The notes beneath the pieces were generated by a model that did no database searches, was not told the DNA's origin, and saw only the letters and a program-made list of their open reading frames with translations. The position numbers and the translations under genes are program-made. A stretch of 64,000 bases of DNA, from assembly GCF_008905045.1 (NCBI RefSeq), contig NZ_VWMY01000019.1, positions 93,430 through 157,429 on the forward strand, written 5' to 3'. This document shows positions 57,989 through 64,000 of the stretch, in pieces (the stretch's first letter is position 1; every line of letters starts with the position of its first letter). The DNA is from Streptomyces albicerus (GTDB lineage Bacteria > Actinomycetota > Actinomycetes > Streptomycetales > Streptomycetaceae).

Positions 57989-58945
57989 GTGATGACCGTC
58001 TCGGCCCGATTGCTCCAGGTTCTGTCCCTGCTGCAGGCCCGCCCCTCATGGACCGGGCCGGAGCTCGCCGAGCGGCTTGGGGTGAGCGCGCGCACCGTGC
58101 GCAGCGACATCGACAAGCTGCGCGAGCTCGGCTACCCGGTGCACGCGCTGCCCGGCGTGGGCGGCGGTTACCGGCTCACGCCCGGGGCAAAGCTGCCCCC
58201 CTTGCTGCTCGACGACGACGAGGCCACCGCCGTCGCGATCGGCCTGAACGGCGCCACCGGTGGCGCCGTCGCAGGGATCGAGGAAGCGGCCACCCGCGCG
58301 CTGGCCAAGCTCGAACAGGTCCTGCCCTCGCGGCTGCGCCACCGGATCAGCCTCCTGCGCGCCTCCACCGTCACCCCCAGACACGGCGGACCGGTCGTCG
58401 CCCCGGAGGTCCTGACCGCGATCGCCGCGGCCTGCCGTGACCACCACCGCCTCCGCTTCGACTACCGCACCCACGACGGCACCGACCAGCGCAGGGAGAT
58501 CGAGCCGTACCGGCTGGTGCACCTCGGCCGTAAGTGGTACCTCGTCGGCTGGGATCCCGGCCGCGCCGACTGGCGCACCTTCCGCGTCGACCGGATACAG
58601 CCCCGCACCCCCACCGGGCCGCGCTTCACACCCCGCGAGCCCCCGGAGCAGGACCTGACCGCCCACGTCGCCAAAGGCGTCGACGCGGCACTCACCCGCT
58701 ACCGCGCACGGGTGCTCGTGCACAAGTCGGCCACCGAACTGGTGCAATGGCTGACCCCGGCCACAGTCGTCGAAGCCGTCGACGACCACACCTGTCTTGT
58801 CCACGTCGGTGCGGAGACTCCGCACATGCTCGCCGCACACATTCTCGTCATCGACGCCGACTTCGAGGTCGACGGTCCCCCCGAACTACTCGACGCCCTC
58901 CGCACGATCGGCGACCGCTGCCACGCGACACAGCAGCGGCGATGA
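57989..58945 (+). CDS. WYL-domain regulator (YafY type)
   Basis: This 318-residue protein has an N-terminal HTH_11 domain (about 5-60: W-T-G-P-E-L-A-E-R-L-G-V-S-A-R-T-V-R-S-D) and a WYL domain (about 140-210) with R-K-W-Y-L-V-G-W. A WCX-like C-terminal domain follows. Such proteins sense small ligands or nucleic acid and act as repressors or activators. GTG 57989 and ATG 57992 are both possible; no ribosome site is seen, and leaderless translation is likely. It is expected to bind the dyad at 57940 and to control the epoxide hydrolase. Confidence 0.9.
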   Translation: MMTVSARLLQVLSLLQARPSWTGPELAERLGVSARTVRSDIDKLRELGYPVHALPGVGGGYRLTPGAKLPPLLLDDDEATAVAIGLNGATGGAVAGIEEAATRALAKLEQVLPSRLRHRISLLRASTVTPRHGGPVVAPEVLTAIAAACRDHHRLRFDYRTHDGTDQRREIEPYRLVHLGRKWYLVGWDPGRADWRTFRVDRIQPRTPTGPRFTPREPPEQDLTAHVAKGVDAALTRYRARVLVHKSATELVQWLTPATVVEAVDDHTCLVHVGAETPHMLAAHILVIDADFEVDGPPELLDALRTIGDRCHATQQRR

Positions 58946-58951
58946 GAGAGG

Positions 58952-58986
58952 AGCGGCTCACCCAGGCCCATCCACGAAGAGCCGCT
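58952..58986 (+). terminator. Hairpin after the WYL regulator
   Basis: AGCGGCTC (58952-58959) pairs with GAGCCGCT (58979-58986), just past the stop codon. Confidence 0.55.
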
Positions 58987-59075
58987 TCTCCGCACGTGAC
59001 CGCAAGTCGCCGCAGCGAGATCGGTCACGGGACGTCACTGGCCAAGTAGCGCTCAGAGAGGCCAACTATCGGGCA

Positions 59076-59100
59076 TGTGACTGAGCGCCACAGTTGGCCA
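59076..59100. repeat. Left 25-bp inverted repeat
   Basis: The sequence begins TGTGACTGAGCGCC and ends GTTGGCCA. It is the exact reverse complement of 60291-60315, with no mismatch over 25 bp. Confidence 0.95.
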
Positions 59101-59137
59101 ACCTGAGGACGCTTGTTGGCCGGCGCGCGCCTGGGGG

Positions 59138-60088
59138 CTATCCGGGGATGGTACCGAGGTCGACGCCGGTCAGGTCACGGCTGGCGTCCCACAACTGCAC
59201 CGCGACGGAGGTGTCGGCGAGGTGGTTCCACACCGGTTCACGCTGGGGCTTGCCACGCAGGCTGAAGACGCGCGGTCCCCACAGCTGCCCTCCGCGCACG
59301 GTCGGGTCGAGCACTGCTCGGACCGCGGGCCATGCGCCGGCGTGCTTGCCCTGGACGAGGAGGGCGGCTGGTGCCCCGCAGAGCCGCGCACCAGCGGTCC
59401 GCACATGGACTGGCGGGCGTGACGGGGTCAGGGAGTCCAGCGCGCCGCCGGGATGGACCACCACGCTTGCCACCGTGCTGTCGACGGCGCGCAGGTGGCG
59501 GTCGAGTTCGAGGCCGAAGTACATCTGCGCCAGCTTGGAGCGTCCGTAGGTGCGCTTGGGCCGGTAGTCCTTCTGGGACTGCAGGTCGTCGAGGTCGAGC
59601 CGCTCGGACTTCGCCGCGAAGCTGCCCATGGTCACGATGCGGGCCGCCGGTGCGGCCGACAACAGCGGCATCAGCCAGTGGGTCAGCGCGAAGTGCCCGA
59701 GGTGGTTCGTGCCGAACATGAGCTCGTGACCGTCCCCGGTCTCCCGGCGCGGCGGATCGTCGAGCGCGACGCCGGCGTTGTGGACCACCGCGTCGAGGCA
59801 TTCCACATCCAGTGATTCCACCGCTGTTCTGAGCGACGAGAGGTCGGCGAGGTCCAGCCGTACGGCCCGCACCCGCGCGCCAGGGGCACGCGAGCGGATC
59901 GAGGCCGTGGCGACTTCGGCCTTCGCGGGATTCCGGCTGCCCAGTACGACAGTGGCTCCGGTTGCGGACAACTGCTCCGCGACGAAGTACCCGATGCCGG
60001 CGTTGCCGCCGGTGACCAGGAAGACGCTGCCATCGGCACGCGGCAGCCGTTGAACATCCCAGGGCAGGATGGAGGATGTGGACGACAT
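59138..60088 (-). CDS. Short-chain dehydrogenase/reductase
   Basis: This 316-residue protein starts M-S-S-T-S-S-I at ATG 60088; the frame is open upstream but the extra part is Arg-rich and not family-like. The cofactor motif V-T-G-G-N-A-G-I-G lies near residue 26, the N-A-G motif in V-V-H-N-A-G-V near residue 100, and the catalytic Y-G-R-S-K near residue 180. It resembles the protochlorophyllide-reductase-like SDRs with broad carbonyl substrates. It is the only gene between the 25-bp inverted repeats. Confidence 0.9.
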   Translation of the reverse strand: MSSTSSILPWDVQRLPRADGSVFLVTGGNAGIGYFVAEQLSATGATVVLGSRNPAKAEVATASIRSRAPGARVRAVRLDLADLSSLRTAVESLDVECLDAVVHNAGVALDDPPRRETGDGHELMFGTNHLGHFALTHWLMPLLSAAPAARIVTMGSFAAKSERLDLDDLQSQKDYRPKRTYGRSKLAQMYFGLELDRHLRAVDSTVASVVVHPGGALDSLTPSRPPVHVRTAGARLCGAPAALLVQGKHAGAWPAVRAVLDPTVRGGQLWGPRVFSLRGKPQREPVWNHLADTSVAVQLWDASRDLTGVDLGTIPG

Positions 60089-60290
60089 GTCGGCGGGGCT
60101 CCCTTGCTGGTGAAGGCGGCTGCGGCTGCCTTGCAGGGCAGCTCGACGCCCACGGTTCCAGCGGCCCCCGACACATCGCCTACGGATCACCGACAGCCCC
60201 GCCGGACGGCCGAGATCCTGCCGACGCGGTGCTGCCCGTCGCAGCCCACCGTTGCCACTGAGCGTCACGGTGGCCAACTGGAGCACTGAA

Positions 60291-60315
60291 TGGCCAACTG
60301 TGGCGCTCAGTCACA
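60291..60315. repeat. Right 25-bp inverted repeat
   Basis: Exact reverse complement of 59076-59100. A further TGGCCAACTG at 60271-60280 repeats the first ten bases, 20 bp away, in direct orientation. Confidence 0.95.
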
Positions 60316-60529
60316 GGGCAACGTCGCAACCACTGTGACCGTCATCGATAGTTGGACAGCCCTCGCCGTGGCGCACCAGATCACGGGACTGCTGATCAGC
60401 GGTACCTGGCGGCAGCTGTCAGAGATAGTTGGCCACGCAAGCCTCTGAACCCGAGACTTCGCCGACATTCAGGGCGAGTGGAGACAGCCCTCATTCGCCG
60501 ATGGGTGCCCGAAGCGGCGACGCCGTCAG

Positions 60530-60665
60530 ATGCCAGCGGGCGATCTTCCAGTGGGTCACGTGGTGCAACGAGGAACGGCTCCACTCCGCCCTCGACTACG
60601 TACCGCCCGCCGAGTACGAACGCGACTGGTGGCGACAACAGGAAGCCGCCCCGCAGTACGCCTGA
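60530..60665 (+). pseudogene. IS3-family transposase, C-terminal remnant
   Basis: The frame gives I-F-Q-W-V-T-W-C-N-E-E-R-L-H-S-A-L-D-Y and then V-P-P-A-E-Y-E-R-D-W-W, the standard C-terminus of an IS3-type OrfB integrase (the Y-N-x-x-R-x-H-S-x-L-x-Y-x-x-P-x-x-Y pattern). The DDE catalytic residues other than the last part are gone. The stop is at 60665. Confidence 0.85.
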
Positions 60666-60677
60666 AACAAGATCACC

Positions 60678-60704
60678 GGACTCTACGAAACTCGGGGCAG
60701 CTCA
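60678..60704. mobile_element. Right end of the IS3 element
   Basis: Just after the transposase stop the sequence GGACTCTACGAAACTCGG leads to GGGGCAGCTCA. This is the usual right terminal repeat of actinobacterial IS3 elements, beginning TGA on the other strand. The matching left end was not found. Confidence 0.6.
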
Positions 60705-60894
60705 CCCTGCCGCTCCGGTAGGTCTCGAGCCAGTGGTCCGGGTGTTGGGGACGGTACCCGTCCGACAGGCAGATGCGCAGGCCCGGGCGAGCCGACTGAA
60801 GCCCAGCCAGGGACAACTTGTCCGCGGTTAAAGTGGGCCTTCATCTAGTTTTCGGTTCGCGCCAGGATGGGTGTGTCGAACAGGGGGGCGGACG

Positions 60895-61722
60895 ATGGAC
60901 CGGGTGTTGCTGGCGGATTTTCTCCGCGCACGTCGTGAGGCGTTGCAGCCGGAGGATGTCGGGCTTCCTCGTGGGCAGCGGCGCCGTACCGGCGGGTTGC
61001 GGCGCGAGGAGGTGGCGGCGCTGGCCGGTATGTCGGCCGACTACTACAGCCGGATCGAGCAGCAGCGTGGTCCGGCCCCGTCGGAGCGGATGCTCGTTGC
61101 GCTGGCCCGGGCGTTGCGGCTCAGCCTGAGCGAGCGTGACCATCTCTTCACTCTCGGCGGCATCCCTGCACCCCAGCGGATCATACGAGATGATCATGTC
61201 GGTCCCACGATGATGCGGATCGTCGGCGGCCTCATGAACGTGCCGGCGATGTTGATGTCGCGCTTCGGTGAGACGCTCCTGCAGACACCTCCGGCGGTCG
61301 CACTGCTCGGTGACTTCACCCGCTACTCGGGCCTGTCCCGGTACCTGGTCTACCGCTGGTTCACCGGCGATCCGCAGGTCCGCGGCCTGTATCCGGTGGA
61401 GGACCATCCGCGGCGGGGCAGGGTTTTCGCCGCGGAGATCCGGGACGCCTACACGGCCGATCCCACGGGTAAGGCCGGTGAGATCGTCGCGGCCCTGCTC
61501 GAGGCCAGTTCGGAGTTCGCGGAGATCTGGCGGTTGCACGAGGTGGGGGTGACCCATCACCACGACCTCAAGCGCTACCTGCACCCCGAGCTGGGGGAAC
61601 TGGAGCTCTACTCCGAGATGCTGATGGATCCCGAGCAGTGCCAGCAACTGCTGGTCTTCACCGCCGTACCCGGTTCCCCCAGCCGGGGCAAGCTGCAGAT
61701 GCTGTTCGCTGTCGGTCCCTAG
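60895..61722 (+). CDS. XRE-family regulator (MmyB-like)
   Basis: This 275-residue protein starts at ATG 60895 behind GGGGGCGG. The helix-turn-helix (about 5-75) has the MmyB-type opening L-A-D-F-L-R-A-R-R-E, then T-G-G-L-R-R-E-E-V-A-A-L-A-G-M-S, then Y-Y-S-R-I-E-Q-Q-R-G. The C-terminal PAS-like MmyB ligand domain (about 105-265) would bind a fatty acid or similar molecule. In Streptomyces such genes stand next to a short-chain dehydrogenase or hydrolase they control; here an SDR gene lies to the left and an esterase to the right. Confidence 0.9.
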   Translation: MDRVLLADFLRARREALQPEDVGLPRGQRRRTGGLRREEVAALAGMSADYYSRIEQQRGPAPSERMLVALARALRLSLSERDHLFTLGGIPAPQRIIRDDHVGPTMMRIVGGLMNVPAMLMSRFGETLLQTPPAVALLGDFTRYSGLSRYLVYRWFTGDPQVRGLYPVEDHPRRGRVFAAEIRDAYTADPTGKAGEIVAALLEASSEFAEIWRLHEVGVTHHHDLKRYLHPELGELELYSEMLMDPEQCQQLLVFTAVPGSPSRGKLQMLFAVGP

Positions 61723-61992
61723 CAGCAGTCGCCGCCCTCTCACCCTGTGATGCCGCTTCGAAACCGGAGTGTCCTTCAGCCTTCCAACGCTTCAAAACTG
61801 AAGCACATTGCGTGGAGTGATCGTTGGGGTCGCGTCTCCCGATTGGCGGCCGAGTCGGCGCGGGATTCCAGAGGGTCAGGTCTGCTGAGCCGCCCAACGG
61901 CAAACCCTCGCCTGCCAAACCCGGAACTTCTGGGCCCGCTGATTCCACGAATGACCAGATCAGACCCAACCAGCTAAGAAGGCAGGACAGTC

Positions 61993-62943
61993 ATGTCACT
62001 CAGTTTCGACCCCGAGTTCGCCCAGGTGTTCGCCCCCATGGCCGAGGTCATGGCGGGCGCCACCCCTCCGCCGGTCGGCGACGTCGCCGCGCGCCGCGCC
62101 ATGTGGGAACCGATCATCGGTGCCGCTTCGGCGGCCCAACCGGTCCCGGCCGACGTCACGACCACCGAGTACTACGCGACCGCGGACGACGGCACGAAGA
62201 TCACCATGCGCTGGTACGCCAAGACGGACGTTCCAAGCGGTCCGGCCGCGCTGTTCTTCCACGGCGGCGGCTACATCTTCGGCCACATCGACCTGTTTGA
62301 CGGCCCAGTTGCCCGCTACGTCTCCGCCAGCGGGGTGCCGATGTTGTCGGTCGAATACCGCCGAGCCCCCGAACACCCCTTCCCGACACCGGTCGAGGAC
62401 GCGTACACCGCCCTGCGCTGGCTGCACGAGCACGCCGGCGAGCTGGATGTCGACCCCGCGCGGATCGGTGTGATGGGCGACAGCGCCGGAGGCGGACTGG
62501 CCGCGGCGCTGTCGATCCTCGCCCGGGAGCGCGGCGGCCCGGCGATCGCCCGGCAGATCCTGCTCATGCCGTTGCTCGACGACCGCGCCACCACGCCCGA
62601 CCCGCACATCGAGCCCTACCTGCTGTGGTCCTACGACGACAGCCGCACCGCGTGGCCGGCCCTGCTCGGCGACGCTGCGGGCGGGCCCGACGTACCCGCC
62701 ACGGCCGCGCTGGCCCGCCTCGACGACGCCACCGGTCTGCCTCCCGCCTACATCGAGGTCGGCCAGCTCGACGCCTTCCGCGACGAGGACCTCGTCTACG
62801 CCCTCAAACTCAGCCGGGCCGGCGTACCCGTGGAGTTCCACCTCCACCCCGGCGTCCCGCACGAGTTCGACTCCATCGCCTTCACCACCGACGTCGCCCG
62901 CCGCGCCATCGCCGACCGCGTACGCGCCCTCGCCTCCCTCTAG
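61993..62943 (+). CDS. HSL-type alpha/beta hydrolase (esterase)
   Basis: This 316-residue cytoplasmic enzyme has the hormone-sensitive-lipase signature F-F-H-G-G-G-Y-I-F-G at residues 88-97, the nucleophile Ser164 in G-D-S-A-G-G, a likely Asp in V-G-Q-L-D-A-F near residue 259 and the catalytic His in G-V-P-H-E-F near residue 289. It cleaves short acyl esters. AAGGCAGGA lies before ATG 61993. The 270 bp before it hold no gene. It probably forms one transcript with the alkene-reductase gene that follows. Confidence 0.92.
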   Translation: MSLSFDPEFAQVFAPMAEVMAGATPPPVGDVAARRAMWEPIIGAASAAQPVPADVTTTEYYATADDGTKITMRWYAKTDVPSGPAALFFHGGGYIFGHIDLFDGPVARYVSASGVPMLSVEYRRAPEHPFPTPVEDAYTALRWLHEHAGELDVDPARIGVMGDSAGGGLAAALSILARERGGPAIARQILLMPLLDDRATTPDPHIEPYLLWSYDDSRTAWPALLGDAAGGPDVPATAALARLDDATGLPPAYIEVGQLDAFRDEDLVYALKLSRAGVPVEFHLHPGVPHEFDSIAFTTDVARRAIADRVRALASL

Positions 62944-63028
62944 TCCCTCCACACCCTCCAACTCTGATCACCCTGAAGCGGAAAGCGCTCACCCATGACT
63001 GTTCTGGACCCCCGTCACCGTCGGTGTC

Positions 63029-64000
63029 ATGGAACTGCCGCACCGGCTCGTCATGGCGCCCATGAGCCGTGACCGCTCCCTGGCGGACGGCCTGCCCAGC
63101 GAACTCAATGTCGAGTACTACCGGCAGCGGGCCTCCATGGCCCTGATCATCACCGAGGGCACCCAGCCGTCCGAAGACGGTCAGGGCTACCTGTTGACGC
63201 CGGGAATCCACACCGACGCGCACATCGCCGGCTGGCGCAAGGTCACCGACGCCGTCCACGCCGAGGGCGGGCGCATCGTGGTCCAGCTGATGCACGCCGG
63301 CCGTGTCTCCCACCCGGACAACACCCTGCACCACCGCACGCCCGTGGCCCCCTCGGCCGTACAGCCCAAGGGCGTCATGTTCACCGCCACCGGCCCCCAG
63401 GGGATGCCCGCTCCCCGGGCCCTCGCCGCCGACGAGATCGCCGGCGTGGTCGACGAGTTCCGCCGCGCGGCGGCGGCCGTCGCCGCCAGGTTCGACGGCG
63501 TGGAGATCCACGGCGGCAACGGCTACCTCGTCCACCAGTTCCTCTCCTCCAACGCCAACGAGCGCACCGACCGGTACGGCGGCTCCGTCGCCCACCGCAT
63601 CCGCTTCGCCACCGAGGTGACGTCCGCGGTGGCCGCCGAGATCGGCGCCGACCGCACGGGCCTGCGCATCTCTCCCGGCAACCCCTACAACGACATCACC
63701 GAGCACGACATGCATGACGTCTACCCGGCGCTGCTCGACGCCGTCGACCCGCTCGGCCTCGCCTACCTGCACCTCATCCAGGGACCCGACGAGGAATTCC
63801 TGCAGCACAAACGCCGGCAGTGGTCCACGGCACTGATCGTCAACCGCAGCGGCACCCCGCTCGACACCCGCTTCGCCGACCTCGACTCCGGTCTGGCCGA
63901 CGCCGTCTCGGTCGGCGCCACGGCACTGGCCAACCCCGACCTGCCCCACCGCGTCCGCACGGGCGCCCCGCTCAACGGGCCCGACCCCGCCACCTTCTAC
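63029..64000 (+). CDS. Old-yellow-enzyme alkene reductase (right end cut, start damaged)
   Basis: From ATG 63029 the frame is open to the window edge (324 codons). L-V-M-A-P-M-S-R-D, L-M-H-A-G-R-V-S-H-P, G-V-E-I-H-G-G-N-G-Y-L and D-R-Y-G-G-S are the FMN and substrate sites of the OYE family, which reduces activated C=C bonds with NADPH. The usual first strand (F/W-T-P-V-T-V-G) is coded just before 63029 in the same frame but has a TGA directly in front. The better start, ATG 62995, is one base out of frame. A one-base indel in this start region is likely; translation from 63029 would lack about ten residues. Confidence 0.82.
   Translation, partial: MELPHRLVMAPMSRDRSLADGLPSELNVEYYRQRASMALIITEGTQPSEDGQGYLLTPGIHTDAHIAGWRKVTDAVHAEGGRIVVQLMHAGRVSHPDNTLHHRTPVAPSAVQPKGVMFTATGPQGMPAPRALAADEIAGVVDEFRRAAAAVAARFDGVEIHGGNGYLVHQFLSSNANERTDRYGGSVAHRIRFATEVTSAVAAEIGADRTGLRISPGNPYNDITEHDMHDVYPALLDAVDPLGLAYLHLIQGPDEEFLQHKRRQWSTALIVNRSGTPLDTRFADLDSGLADAVSVGATALANPDLPHRVRTGAPLNGPDPATFY

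Larger units (their letters stand above)
59060..60434. mobile_element. Putative mobile cassette carrying a short-chain dehydrogenase
   Basis: The SDR gene is enclosed by perfect 25-bp inverted repeats at 59076-59100 and 60291-60315. Outside them an 11-bp inverted pair, GGCCAACTATC (59060-59070) and GATAGTTGGCC (60424-60434), repeats the symmetry. Both inner ends also carry a second GTTGGCC about 20-22 bp inside. No transposase lies within, so it would depend on one elsewhere. Alternatively the repeats are operators for the SDR gene that arose by duplication. Confidence 0.45.

Noticed and set aside
61723..61992. Short open frames between the XRE regulator and the esterase
   Set aside because: None has a ribosome site or protein-like composition. 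The stretch is taken as promoter or leader DNA.

Overview
The window is typical Streptomyces-type actinobacterial DNA. GC is very high, GTG and TTG starts are common, and many start and stop codons overlap by 4 bp. There are Tat-type secretion signals, a DUF397 protein, and sugar ABC importers with no ATPase of their own. All 64 kb is chromosomal in character. No rRNA, tRNA, CRISPR array or phage module was recognised.

Layout. (1) 0-4.2 kb: the start of a GH95 fucosidase (cut by the window edge), ACT-domain, CGNR zinc-finger, PNPOx-like, tandem universal-stress and DUF397 proteins. (2) 4.3-19.3 kb: an acyl-CoA/lipid region. Two thiolase-fold proteins without the thiolase cysteine, a double DUF35 protein, a crotonase and a divergent acyl-CoA synthetase form a set that recalls the mycobacterial steroid side-chain genes (FadD19/EchA19 and Ltp3/Ltp4/Rv3521). 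A membrane sulfatase/LtaS-like protein, two further acyl-CoA synthetases, a secreted penicillin/AHL-acylase-type enzyme and a nitronate-monooxygenase-like protein follow. Two promoters in this region share a dyad of the form CTGA-N7-TCAG. (3) 19.4-28.6 kb: a secreted serine hydrolase, an SRPBCC-ArsR-DUF899 operon with two matched operators, a phytoene-desaturase-like oxidoreductase, a Ser/Thr kinase fused to a TPR array, and a DUF2236 protein.

(4) 28.7-41.1 kb: a co-oriented polysaccharide-utilisation locus. It encodes an alpha/beta hydrolase with a ricin lectin, GH53 endo-galactanase, GH43 galactanase-like enzyme, PL9-like lyase, PL11 rhamnogalacturonan lyase, and a three-gene sugar ABC importer. 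Together they would attack rhamnogalacturonan I with arabinogalactan side chains and import the oligosaccharides. A broken GH27 alpha-galactosidase lies just upstream, followed by a PaaX-type regulator and a GH5 cellulase whose lectin tail is frameshifted. (5) 44.9-51.7 kb: an acyl-CoA dehydrogenase behind a KstR-like box, a cobalamin-riboswitch-controlled CbtAB cobalt transporter with a histidine-phosphatase-like neighbour lacking its catalytic motif, a cysteine-rich four-helix protein, and a SulP transporter flanked by two paralogous cysteine-free ArsR regulators. (6) 51.8-56.1 kb: a second pectin/arabinan set (GH43-AbfB, PL9, GH43-AbfB), each gene followed by or separated by strong hairpins.

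(7) 56.2-64 kb: a patchwork region with a broken integrase, an epoxide hydrolase/WYL-regulator pair around a perfect 14-bp dyad, a short-chain dehydrogenase enclosed by perfect 25-bp inverted repeats, an IS3 remnant, an XRE regulator, an HSL-type esterase, and an old-yellow-enzyme gene with a suspect start that runs off the right edge. These catabolic enzymes share a theme of epoxide, carbonyl and alkene chemistry.
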